A stretch of DNA of 64,000 bases from Pseudoxanthomonas sp. PXM01 (lineage in GTDB: Bacteria > Pseudomonadota > Gammaproteobacteria > Xanthomonadales > Xanthomonadaceae), in assembly GCF_014851815.1 (NCBI RefSeq), contig NZ_JACVAJ010000001.1:930001-994000 (forward strand), read 5' to 3'. Of this stretch, positions 40,288 to 48,227 are shown piece after piece. The position numbers were made by a program, and so were the translations under genes. Below the pieces are notes generated by a model. That model was not told the DNA's origin and did not search any database. It worked only from the letters and a program-made list of their open reading frames with translations. Each line of letters begins with the position of its first letter. Within the stretch, counting starts at the first letter, position 1.

Positions 40288-40985
40288 GCTACTGGCCCCT
40301 GCTGGGCATCGTGGTGGTGGTGGTGGGTTTCGTCCTGCGCTTCAACCCGGTCATCGTGGTGGTCTGCGCTGGTCTGGTCAGCGGCCTTGCGGCTGGCAAG
40401 TCGATCCCCGACCTGCTCGCGCTGCTGGGCGAGAGCTTCGTGTCCAACCGCGCCCTGCTGATGTTCGCGCTGACGCTGCCGACCATCGGCCTGCTGGAGC
40501 GTGCCGGTCTGCGCGAGCACGCGCTGCGCTGGATCGCGCGGCTGCACGGGCTGACGCTGTCGCGCCTGCTGGCGGGCTATCTGCTGGTGCGGCAAGGACT
40601 GAGCATGGTGGGCCTGATCGATATCGCCGGTCATGCGCAGACCGTGCGGCCGCTGCTGGCGCCGATGGCTGAGTCCGCCGCGGGCAAGACACGCGCCCCG
40701 CTGTCGAGGGAGGAAACGCAGCGTGTGCATGCGATGTCGGCCGCGACCGACAACATCGGACGCTTCTTCGGCGAAGACGTATTCCTCGCCTTCGGCGCGG
40801 TGCTGCTGATCCAGGGCTTCTATGCCCAGCACGGCATCCACCTGGAGCCCCTGCAGATCGCGTTGTGGGCGCTGCCGACCGCGATCGCGGCCTTCATCAT
40901 CCATGCGGTCCGCATCGTGCTGCTCCAGCGCCGGCTGGACCGCGCGGCGCCCGGAACCGGGGAGAAGGCCGATGCTGACGATTGA
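40284..40985 (+). CDS. DUF969-family 5-oxoproline transporter subunit
   Basis: Membrane protein of 233 residues with about six helices, DUF969 family. DUF969 and DUF979 proteins almost always occur as a pair next to oxoprolinase genes. They are proposed as the two halves of a 5-oxoproline permease, resembling split anion transporters. A conserved MSAATDNIGRFFGEDVFLAFG segment lies near 150-170. Transport direction and substrate are inferred from gene context. Confidence 0.85.
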   Translation: MSYWPLLGIVVVVVGFVLRFNPVIVVVCAGLVSGLAAGKSIPDLLALLGESFVSNRALLMFALTLPTIGLLERAGLREHALRWIARLHGLTLSRLLAGYLLVRQGLSMVGLIDIAGHAQTVRPLLAPMAESAAGKTRAPLSREETQRVHAMSAATDNIGRFFGEDVFLAFGAVLLIQGFYAQHGIHLEPLQIALWALPTAIAAFIIHAVRIVLLQRRLDRAAPGTGEKADADD

Positions 40986-41937
40986 GCACTTCTATCTGCT
41001 GCTCGCCGCCTTTCTGGCCTACGCGGGCTGGAAGAACCTGCGCCAGCGGCGCTATGCGCACGCGGCGTTCTGGGGCCTGATCGCACTGCTGTTCGCGGGT
41101 GGCGATGTCGTCCTGCGAGCAAGCAAGGCAGGCGATGCGCTGCCGTCGCAGATCGCCGGTGCCGCCGTGCTGATCCTCGCCCTGCTGGCGACCCGCATGC
41201 GTCGCGAACCGTTGGAGGAAGCCTCGGAATCGGAACGACTGACATCCGCATTGCGGCTTGGCCACCGGCTTTTCCTTCCGGCCCTGCTGATCCCGATATT
41301 GACGATCGCCGTCGTCCTGGCGGGCCCTCACCTAAAAATGGGCGACACGATGGTGTTCGGCCAGACCGGGCTGACGCTGACCGGTCTCGCGCTGGCCTGC
41401 GTGGTATCCGCGATGGTGGCGGTGGTCGTGACCCGGCAACCCGCGCTGCGGGCGCCCGACGAAGGCAGGCGACTGTTGGACACGATGGGCTGGGCGGCGC
41501 TGCTGCCGCTGGTGCTGGCGACGCTGGGCGGCGTGTTCGCGGCCAGCGGTGTTGGCGAATCCATTGCATCGCTGGTGTCCATGGTGATTCCCGCCGACAA
41601 CCGCATGGCCTGCCTGCTGGCGTTCGCGGCAGGCATGGTGGTGTTCACCGTCATCATGGGCAACGCGTTCGCCGCCTTCCCGGTGATGATGGCGGGCATA
41701 GGACTGCCGCTGCTGGTGCAGCGCCACGGCGCCGATCCGGCCAGCCTCGGCGCCATCGGCATGCTGACCGGCTACTGCGGCACGCTGCTCACGCCGATGG
41801 CGGCGAACTTCAACATCGTGCCCGCGGTACTGCTGGAGCTGGACGACCAGTACGGCGTGATCCGCGCGCAAGCCGCGACCGGCCTGTGGTTGATGGGCAC
41901 GAACGTGCTGCTGATGGCGTGGCTGTGCTTCCGCTGA
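40972..41937 (+). CDS. DUF979-family 5-oxoproline transporter subunit
   Basis: Membrane protein of 321 residues with about nine helices, DUF979 family, partner of the preceding DUF969 protein. The genes overlap by 14 bases. The late segments VIMGNAFAAFPVMMAGIGLP and MLTGYCGTLLTPMAANFN are conserved. It starts MLTIEHFYLL at 40972. As for its partner, a role in 5-oxoproline uptake is inferred from the surrounding pxpBCA and pcp genes. Confidence 0.85.
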   Translation: MLTIEHFYLLLAAFLAYAGWKNLRQRRYAHAAFWGLIALLFAGGDVVLRASKAGDALPSQIAGAAVLILALLATRMRREPLEEASESERLTSALRLGHRLFLPALLIPILTIAVVLAGPHLKMGDTMVFGQTGLTLTGLALACVVSAMVAVVVTRQPALRAPDEGRRLLDTMGWAALLPLVLATLGGVFAASGVGESIASLVSMVIPADNRMACLLAFAAGMVVFTVIMGNAFAAFPVMMAGIGLPLLVQRHGADPASLGAIGMLTGYCGTLLTPMAANFNIVPAVLLELDDQYGVIRAQAATGLWLMGTNVLLMAWLCFR

Positions 41938-41959
41938 TCCCTTTCTACCGAGACCTGTG

Positions 41960-42613
41960 ATGCCCACGACGCGCACCATCCTGTTGACCGGCTTCCAGCC
42001 CTTCGGCGGCGAGCAGGTCAATCCCAGCTGGCAGGCGGTCTCTGCCCTTCAGGGTGCGCGTATCGCCGGCCATCGCGTGGTCGCACGGGAGTTGCCGGTG
42101 GCTTTCGGCGCATCATTGAAGGTGCTGCGTGCTGCGCTGAAGGAGACCCAGCCGGCCCGTGTGATTTGCGTGGGTCAGGCAGGCGGCCGCGCGCAACTAT
42201 CGCTTGAACGCGTCGCGATCAATGTCGACGACGCGCGCATTCCCGACAACACCGGCCAGCAGCCGATCGATGTCCCGGTGATCGCGGACGGTCCGACCGC
42301 GTACTTCTCGACGCTGCCGATCAAGGCGATGCGCCAGGCATTGAACGCGGCGGGATTTCCCACCGAAATCTCGCAGACGGCCGGCACCTACGTCTGCAAC
42401 CACGTCTTCTACGGCCTGATGCATGCACTGCGGCGCCAGCCCAAGGTGCGGGCGGGCTTCATCCACATCCCCTATTCGCCTGCGCAGGCGTCGATGTATC
42501 CCGGCGCACCCAGCCTGGCGGTGGACACGGTGACGGAAGCGCTTCGGTTGGCGGTACAGGTATCGCTCAAGATACGCATGGATGCCCGCCTTGCCGCGGG
42601 CGCGGAGCACTGA
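41960..42613 (+). CDS. pcp: Pyrrolidone-carboxylate peptidase (pyroglutamyl-peptidase I)
   Basis: Cysteine peptidase (C15 family) that removes pyroglutamate from peptide N-termini, providing substrate for PxpABC. It shows the opening LLTGFQPFGGEQVNPSWQ, the active-site Cys146 (TYVCNHVFY) and His169 (FIHIPY); the catalytic Glu is in the LSLERVAIN region near 80. The length of 217 residues is normal. Start ATG at 41960 (a GTG lies directly before it). Its last base is 15 from the convergent RDD gene. Confidence 0.94.
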   Translation: MPTTRTILLTGFQPFGGEQVNPSWQAVSALQGARIAGHRVVARELPVAFGASLKVLRAALKETQPARVICVGQAGGRAQLSLERVAINVDDARIPDNTGQQPIDVPVIADGPTAYFSTLPIKAMRQALNAAGFPTEISQTAGTYVCNHVFYGLMHALRRQPKVRAGFIHIPYSPAQASMYPGAPSLAVDTVTEALRLAVQVSLKIRMDARLAAGAEH

Positions 42614-42628
42614 CCCGAACGTGTTCGA

Positions 42629-43168
42629 TCAGTTGGCGCGGACGACGCGCGTGCCCGCGATCAGATCGTGCAGACAGCGCCGGTCCTGGCGGAAGATCAT
42701 CAGCGCGTCGACCAGGGCGTACAGACCGCCCACGCAAGGAACATTGACGATGGCATGCGTGGGCAGGTACCGCTTCAACAGCAAGTCCATCAGCGGCAGC
42801 TTGTCGCCTTGCAGGTCCACGATCTTGATCGACAGCAGCTTCTTGCCCCACGTCTGTCCGCTTTCATGCAACGGATACCCCTGGATCAGCACGAAGAGCA
42901 CGAAGCCTATGGCCGCCCACAGCATCGTCGTTCCCAGCGGCATGAAACCGAAGCCGCCAGCCTGGCCGGCCTCGAATGCGGCCTGCCAGTAGCCGCCCAC
43001 CCACATCAGCGGCGCCATGACGATCATGGCGATGACGACGTCGATCAGAACTGCGGCCAACCTGGCCCACCGGTCGGCCAGGTCATGATCCTCGGTGGGT
43101 GGCGGCGCCAAGTGCGCGGCCGGCGTACTGTAGGGATCGTGCTCCGGCATGGAGGGCGGCGTCTGCAT
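42629..43168 (-). CDS. RDD-family membrane protein
   Basis: A 179-residue protein with a Pro-rich cytoplasmic N-terminus (residues 1-25) and three helices. The RDD family signature is spread over RWARLAAVLIDVVIAMIV (near 33-50), the GQTWGKKLLSIKIVD segment (near 107-120) and RCLHDLIAGTRVV at the end. Family function is poorly known; some members are implicated in ion or drug transport. Start ATG at 43168, with AAGGAAG six bases upstream. Confidence 0.85.
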   Translation of the reverse strand: MQTPPSMPEHDPYSTPAAHLAPPPTEDHDLADRWARLAAVLIDVVIAMIVMAPLMWVGGYWQAAFEAGQAGGFGFMPLGTTMLWAAIGFVLFVLIQGYPLHESGQTWGKKLLSIKIVDLQGDKLPLMDLLLKRYLPTHAIVNVPCVGGLYALVDALMIFRQDRRCLHDLIAGTRVVRAN

Positions 43169-43202
43169 CGGTCGCTTCCTTTCGTTGGATATCCGGATGG
43201 AA

Positions 43203-43775
43203 TCAGGTACGCGGCAACGTCACGCCGGTCTGACCCTGGTACTTGCCGCCGCGGTCCTTGTAGCTGGTTTCGCAGACATCGTCGGCATCGGACTGGAAGA
43301 ACAGCATCTGCGCCACGCCTTCATTGGCGTAGATGCGCGCCGGCAGCGGCGTGGTGTTGCTGAACTCCAGCGTCACGTGGCCTTCCCATTCCGGCTCCAG
43401 CGGCGTCACGTTGACGATGATGCCGCAGCGCGCGTACGTGCTCTTGCCGAGGCAGACCACCAGCGTGTCGCGTGGAATGCGGAAGAACTCCACCGTGCGC
43501 GCCAGCGCGAAGCTGTTCGGCGGAATGATGCATTCGTCGGCCTCGATGTCCACGAAGCTCTTCGGGTCGAAGTGCTTGGGGTCGACGATGGTGGAGTTGA
43601 TGTTGGTGAACACCTTGAACTCGCGCGAGCAGCGCACGTCGTAGCCGTAGCTCGAGGTGCCGTAGCTGACGATGCGCTGGCCGTTGGCCTGCTTGACCTG
43701 TCCCGGCTCGAACGGCTCGATCATGCCCTGCTGCTCGGCCATGCGGCGGATCCAACGGTCGCTCTTGATGCTCAT
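43203..43775 (-). CDS. dcd: dCTP deaminase
   Basis: Converts dCTP to dUTP for thymidylate synthesis. The 190-residue product has the family opening [20 protein letters not shown], the central [16 protein letters not shown] segment and the active-site [24 protein letters not shown] region (two parts, near 110-130). The length is standard for the trimeric Gram-negative enzyme. It lies in the same direction after apbC, a common neighbour in Xanthomonadaceae. Confidence 0.96.
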   Translation of the reverse strand: MSIKSDRWIRRMAEQQGMIEPFEPGQVKQANGQRIVSYGTSSYGYDVRCSREFKVFTNINSTIVDPKHFDPKSFVDIEADECIIPPNSFALARTVEFFRIPRDTLVVCLGKSTYARCGIIVNVTPLEPEWEGHVTLEFSNTTPLPARIYANEGVAQMLFFQSDADDVCETSYKDRGGKYQGQTGVTLPRT

Positions 43776-43866
43776 GCAAATCCTGGTCTGGGGAACGGAA
43801 CCGCGCCGGACGCGCGGCAGGCGGGGATTGTAGGGCGGGCCCCGGCCCGCCGTCTGCGTAGACCGG

Positions 43867-44727
43867 TCAGACCAGCGACGAAGCGATCGGTACGCTGGCC
43901 CGCGGCCGTTGCGCCAGCGTCGCCGCCATGACCCGTGCGGTCTGCCGGTAGGCCTGCGCCACGGCCGAATCCGGCGCCGCGACCACTACCGGCCGGCCAG
44001 CGTCGCCCTGTTCTCGGATCGCGATGTCCAGCGGCAGCGACCCCAGCAGCGGCACGCCGTACTGCGCCGCCATCCGCTCGCCGCCCCCCTGGCCGAACAG
44101 ATGTTCGACATGGCCGCAGCTGGAACAGGTATGGACCGCCATGTTCTCGACGATGCCCAGCACCGGCACCTCGACCTTCTCGAACATCTTCAGCGCCTTC
44201 TTTGCGTCCAGCGTGGCGATGTCCTGCGGCGTGGTGACGATGACCGCGCCCGCCACCGGGATCTTCTGCGCCAGGGTCAGCTGGATGTCGCCGGTGCCGG
44301 GCGGCAGGTCCACCAGCAGGTAGTCCAGGTCACCCCACACGGTGTCGGTGAACAGCTGCATCAGGGCGGACGTGGCCATCGGCCCCCGCCAGATCATCGG
44401 CGTGTCCTGGTCGACCAGCAGTCCGATCGACATGGCCTCCACCCCGAACGCCCGCATCGGCTCGATCGACTTGTTGTCGTGGCTCTCGGGCCGGCCCGAC
44501 AGACCCAGCATGGCCGGCACGCTGGGCCCGTAGACGTCGGCGTCCAGCACCCCCACCCGTGCGCCCTCGGCCGCCAGCGCCAGCGCCAGGTTCACCGACG
44601 TGGTCGACTTCCCCACCCCGCCCTTACCCGAGCCGACCGCGATGACGTTGCGGACGCGGGGGTGGGGGGAAAGCGTGCCCTGGACGGCGTGGGAGGCGAT
44701 GCGCTCCACAAGGGTCAAGTCCACCAT
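43867..44727 (-). CDS. apbC: Iron-sulfur cluster carrier protein ApbC/Mrp
   Basis: P-loop ATPase that binds and hands over [4Fe-4S] clusters. The deviant Walker [11 protein letters not shown] is at residues 32-41, the DVYGPS segment near 75, and the CxxC at Cys201/Cys204 (CSSCGH), the cluster ligands at the dimer interface. I chose ATG/Met at 44727 ([18 protein letters not shown] upstream), giving 286 residues. The open frame extends to 44934, but the extra 69 residues do not resemble the DUF59/MIP18 domain some Mrp proteins carry. Confidence 0.93.
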   Translation of the reverse strand: MVDLTLVERIASHAVQGTLSPHPRVRNVIAVGSGKGGVGKSTTSVNLALALAAEGARVGVLDADVYGPSVPAMLGLSGRPESHDNKSIEPMRAFGVEAMSIGLLVDQDTPMIWRGPMATSALMQLFTDTVWGDLDYLLVDLPPGTGDIQLTLAQKIPVAGAVIVTTPQDIATLDAKKALKMFEKVEVPVLGIVENMAVHTCSSCGHVEHLFGQGGGERMAAQYGVPLLGSLPLDIAIREQGDAGRPVVVAAPDSAVAQAYRQTARVMAATLAQRPRASVPIASSLV

Positions 44728-45108
44728 CTGCTCACCCTGCTGGGCGAGGCGATCCCCAACAGCCTCCGTTATGGCCGCTTTGCACCCCCTCACAGGAAAC
44801 CCCGTTGTCACGGATATCGACCACCCGCCGGTGCCTTTCGCTGCCTCCCAATGCGCCCGGCTCCCCCATCCGCTGGGCAATCCAGGGACGTCAATGTGAG
44901 ATAGCGGTTCCAGATTCACGCCCTGCTCCATCAAATTTTGCGACTTTGGTCACATTTTCACCCGTAACCTCAGTAACATTTTCATGTGGTATGGATCGTC
45001 CGTTAATCGCGTGTTAACGTCCGGTTGACAGGACGATTACGTGCGGTTGGGACGAAGGACACGTCCGCTGGGGGCCGCATCACTTCGATAGTTTAGGGGA
45101 TTCACCAC
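44728..45108 (+). promoter_or_regulatory. Divergent intergenic region apbC / TonB receptor 1
   Basis: About 380 bases without a gene I can support. The right half is AT-richer than its surroundings. It contains the 20-base element GTTAATCGCGTGTTAACGTC at 45002-45021, an inverted repeat CGTCC-N8-GGACG at 45018-45035, and a second conserved block ACGTGCGGTTGGG at 45039-45051. The first element and the ACGTGCGG block recur upstream of the second receptor at nearly the same distance from the ATG. The sequence is likely the promoter and leader of the receptor gene; the exact start site is not clear. Confidence 0.6.
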
Positions 45109-47979
45109 ATGTCAGTTCGTTACACGAATGCGCTGAAGCGCAGCCGCCTGAGTGCGGCATTGTTCGCTGCCATCGTCGTACCGGTCGCCGGCGCCGCCAT
45201 GGCCCAGGACGCCGCACCGTCTTCCTCCTCGGGCGAAACCGCCACGCTGGACAAGGTGACGGTCGTCGGCTCGCGCATCAAGCGCACGGAGCTCGAAGGT
45301 CCCGCACCGGTTACCGTCATCTCGCGTGAAGACATCGACCGCGAGGGCTTCCAGACCGTCGGCGACATGCTGCAGAGCCTGACGCAGCAGGCCGTCGGCA
45401 ACTTCACGGGTGACCTGGCCGTCAGCGGCTTCACCCCGAACGCCCAGGTCGTGAACCTGCGCGGCATGGGCCCGGGCTACACCCTGACCCTGATCAACGG
45501 CCGTCGTCCGGCCCAGTACCCGCAGCCGTACAACCGCGACAACAACGTGGTGAACATCAAGGCGATCCCGACCTCGATCGTCGAGCGCATCGAAGTGCTG
45601 AGCGGCGGCGCGTCGGCCATCTACGGCTCCGACGCCGTGGCCGGCGTGGTGAACATCGTCCTGCGCAAGAACTATGAAGGCCAGCAGATCCGCGGCACCG
45701 TCGGCACCACCGAAGACGGCGGCGGCGACAGCGTCAACCTGGAGTACACCGGCGGCACCAGCGGCGACAACTGGAGCGCGGTGTGGGCCTTCCAGTACAG
45801 CGAGAACGAGCCGGTCTTCGGTACGCAGCGCGACTACATGGCCGACCGTCGCAACAATCCCTACGGCCTGGCCGTCAACCCGGGCCTGTCGCTCATCGCG
45901 ATCAGCGGTGTCGGCCTGACCGTACCGGTCAATCACGATGCCGCCTTCGACCAGGCGACCTGTGACCGCTTCGGCTATGCCACCGTCGTCCGCGCCGACC
46001 GCGGCCGCGTCTGCGGATCCTGGACCCAGGACGGCTCGCGCAGCATCTGGAACAAGAACCGCAGCTACAACGGTTACGTCTACACCACGTTCGACGTCTC
46101 CGACAATGTCCAGCTGTTCGGCAGCGCCAATTTCTACACCACGGATGCGATCGCCAGCAGCGGCACCGAGTACTGGAGCACCAGCGGCGACCGTTTCACG
46201 TCCAGCCCGACGGGTGCCGCGACCGGTTACTACTTCGACCGCGGCCTGGGCGACCTGGTCCAGTTGCAGCGCGTCTTCAATCCGTGGGAGCTCGGCGGCA
46301 ACGAGGCCGCCAGCACCGTGTTCGACGAGAAGAGCTACGACGTCTCGTTCGGCGCAAGCGGCAACCTCGGCGAGCGCTTCATCTGGGAAGCCAGCGGTAC
46401 CTATGGCAAGTATGAGTATGTCCAGGACCGCCCGCGCCTGCTGGCCAAGGGCATCCACGACTACTTCCTCGGCCCGCAACAGGGCTTCACCAACTCCACC
46501 GGCACCGCTGCCACCGGCACGTACCCGGTCTACACGCTGAATCTGGACCGTTGGCGCAGCCCGATCACGCCCGAGATCTACCGTTCGTTCTCGACCCGCG
46601 TGAAGAACGTTGCAGAGGCCACCTCGGCCACCGCCAACTTCAACATCAGCGGCGACCTGTTCGAACTGCCGGCGGGCCCACTGGGTTTCGCGGCCGTCCT
46701 GGAAGGCACGCGCCAGACCAGCGACCTGACCAGCGATCCGCGCACCAACCAGCTGCGTCCGCTGGACGATCAGACGATCTACAACCTGACCAGCTCGGGT
46801 GAGACGCACGGCGAACGCGACCGCTACGCCTTCGGTGTCGAGTTCCGCGTGCCGATCTTCAGCCAGCTGACCGCACAGCTTGCCGCGCGCTACGACAAGT
46901 ACGACGACATCACCGCGGTGGATGCCGCGACGACGTACAACCTGGGCCTCGAGTACCGTCCGTTCAGCAACTTCCTGCTGCGCGGCAGCTACGCGACCAG
47001 CTTCCGTGCGCCCGACATGCAGATGGTCTATGCGGAAGGTGCAGCGGCCTACTCGGCCATCTTCGACGAGTACAGCTGCCGCTCGGGCACCGGTCTCGGC
47101 CAGCCCGCCGGTACCCCTCCCCGCACCGTGTCCCAGTGCCCGACCGGCCACATCACGCGCTACACCGGCCAGACGCTCACTGCAGGCAACCCCAACCTGA
47201 AGGAAGAAGAGGGTGAGTCCTTCGGCGTCGGCTTCGTGTGGGACGTCATCGACAACATGTCGGTGTCCGTCGACTACTACAAGATCAAGCTGGAAGACCG
47301 GGCACGCGTGCTTGATGCGGCCTACATCATGCAGAACGAAGCCAATTGCCGCCTGGGCGTGAACCGCGATGGATCGCCGTTCGACTATGCCATCGGCTCC
47401 CCGTTCTGCCAGAACATCCTCGGCCTGATCACCCGTACGTCGGCCCCCGGCACTGCCCTCGACCAGCAGGTCGCTCGCCTGAACACCGCGTACATCAACC
47501 AGGCGTCGCAGGAAGTGAGCGGCATCGACGCCACGTTCAAGTACCGTCTGGACACCGACCGTGCCGGCGATTTCTCGTTCGACCTGGGCTACAGCCTGCG
47601 CCTCACCGACAAGTCGCAGCGTTTCCCGGGCGACGTCGAAGTCGACTACCGCGACATGTGGGACTACGATCCCCGCAGCCGTGTGCGTGGTTCGGTAGGC
47701 TGGGCACGTGACGACTGGTCGGTCACCCTGTTCGGCAGCCGCATGGGTGCGAACATGAACTGGGACGAGACCGCGCGCCTGAAGCCGTACATCCTGTACA
47801 ACCTGCAGGTGGGCAAGAAGTTCACCGACAAGATCAAGGTGGATTTCACCGTGGTCAACCTGACGGACAACCAGTTCCGCGAGGATCCGACCTACACCGC
47901 CTATCCGTACTTCTACAACTACATCGGCGCGGACCCGCTGGGTCGTCGTTACTACGTGAGCGCCACCTACCGCTTCTGA
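45109..47979 (+). CDS. TonB-dependent outer membrane receptor (paralogue 1)
   Basis: A 956-residue receptor. A signal peptide (residues 1-32, ending AMAQ) is followed by a TonB-box-like LDKVTVVGSR at ~47-56, a plug domain to ~190 (the YGSDAVAGVVNIV segment at 172-184) and a 22-strand-type barrel ending in TYRF. No STN domain, so it is not a sigma-regulating transducer. Three cysteine pairs, 285/302, 657/677 and 747/767, lie in predicted extracellular loops and are conserved in the neighbour receptor, pointing to disulfides. The substrate is unknown; peptide-rich context suggests oligopeptides. A strong terminator follows it. Confidence 0.92.
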   Translation: MSVRYTNALKRSRLSAALFAAIVVPVAGAAMAQDAAPSSSSGETATLDKVTVVGSRIKRTELEGPAPVTVISREDIDREGFQTVGDMLQSLTQQAVGNFTGDLAVSGFTPNAQVVNLRGMGPGYTLTLINGRRPAQYPQPYNRDNNVVNIKAIPTSIVERIEVLSGGASAIYGSDAVAGVVNIVLRKNYEGQQIRGTVGTTEDGGGDSVNLEYTGGTSGDNWSAVWAFQYSENEPVFGTQRDYMADRRNNPYGLAVNPGLSLIAISGVGLTVPVNHDAAFDQATCDRFGYATVVRADRGRVCGSWTQDGSRSIWNKNRSYNGYVYTTFDVSDNVQLFGSANFYTTDAIASSGTEYWSTSGDRFTSSPTGAATGYYFDRGLGDLVQLQRVFNPWELGGNEAASTVFDEKSYDVSFGASGNLGERFIWEASGTYGKYEYVQDRPRLLAKGIHDYFLGPQQGFTNSTGTAATGTYPVYTLNLDRWRSPITPEIYRSFSTRVKNVAEATSATANFNISGDLFELPAGPLGFAAVLEGTRQTSDLTSDPRTNQLRPLDDQTIYNLTSSGETHGERDRYAFGVEFRVPIFSQLTAQLAARYDKYDDITAVDAATTYNLGLEYRPFSNFLLRGSYATSFRAPDMQMVYAEGAAAYSAIFDEYSCRSGTGLGQPAGTPPRTVSQCPTGHITRYTGQTLTAGNPNLKEEEGESFGVGFVWDVIDNMSVSVDYYKIKLEDRARVLDAAYIMQNEANCRLGVNRDGSPFDYAIGSPFCQNILGLITRTSAPGTALDQQVARLNTAYINQASQEVSGIDATFKYRLDTDRAGDFSFDLGYSLRLTDKSQRFPGDVEVDYRDMWDYDPRSRVRGSVGWARDDWSVTLFGSRMGANMNWDETARLKPYILYNLQVGKKFTDKIKVDFTVVNLTDNQFREDPTYTAYPYFYNYIGADPLGRRYYVSATYRF

Positions 47980-48005
47980 TAGCGCGCTATCGGCAGCACT
48001 TGGAG

Positions 48006-48033
48006 AGCCCGGCGAAAGCCGGGCTTTTCTTTT
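48006..48033 (+). terminator. Rho-independent terminator after receptor 1
   Basis: Stem AGCCCGGC / GCCGGGCT with a GAAA tetraloop, followed by TTTTCTTTT. It separates receptor 1 from receptor 2, so the two are probably separate transcripts. Confidence 0.88.
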
Positions 48034-48059
48034 GCCTGGACGCCGGATTTAGGCAATAT

Positions 48060-48075
48060 TGTGATGAATATCACT
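48060..48075 (+). promoter_or_regulatory. Candidate Clp/CRP-family operator
   Basis: TGTGA-TGAATA-TCACT matches the CRP/Clp consensus TGTGA-N6-TCACA in nine of ten conserved bases. It lies about 150 bases before the ATG of receptor 2 and about 60 bases before the shared GTTAA element. Clp is the CRP-like global regulator of Xanthomonadaceae and is answerable to cyclic di-GMP. Confidence 0.6.
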
Positions 48076-48122
48076 CTTTGAATCGCAACATGTGTCACGC
48101 CCGGGGATGGCACTTCCCTCCT

Positions 48123-48172
48123 GTTAACCACGTGTTAATGTCGAGTCACGAGGAGCCTGACGTGCGGCTGGG
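48123..48172 (+). promoter_or_regulatory. Shared leader element upstream of receptor 2
   Basis: GTTAACCACGTGTTAATGTC (48123-48142) matches 17 of 20 bases of the element at 45002 upstream of receptor 1, and ACGTGCGGCTGGG (48160-48172) matches 12 of 13 of the block at 45039. The two GTTAA copies are 11 bases apart, one helical turn. Distance to the start codon is 105 bases here and 107 there. Confidence 0.6.
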
Positions 48173-48227
48173 CCAACGGATTGGTCGAGCGTCTGCCGCA
48201 CCACATTGACCGCCAAGGAGCAACCAC

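Noticed and set aside
44728-44934. N-terminal extension of apbC by 69 residues
   Set aside because: The frame is open, but the residues do not resemble the DUF59 domain. A better ribosome-binding site precedes 44727 and the length then fits the short ApbC form. Kept as a possibility only.
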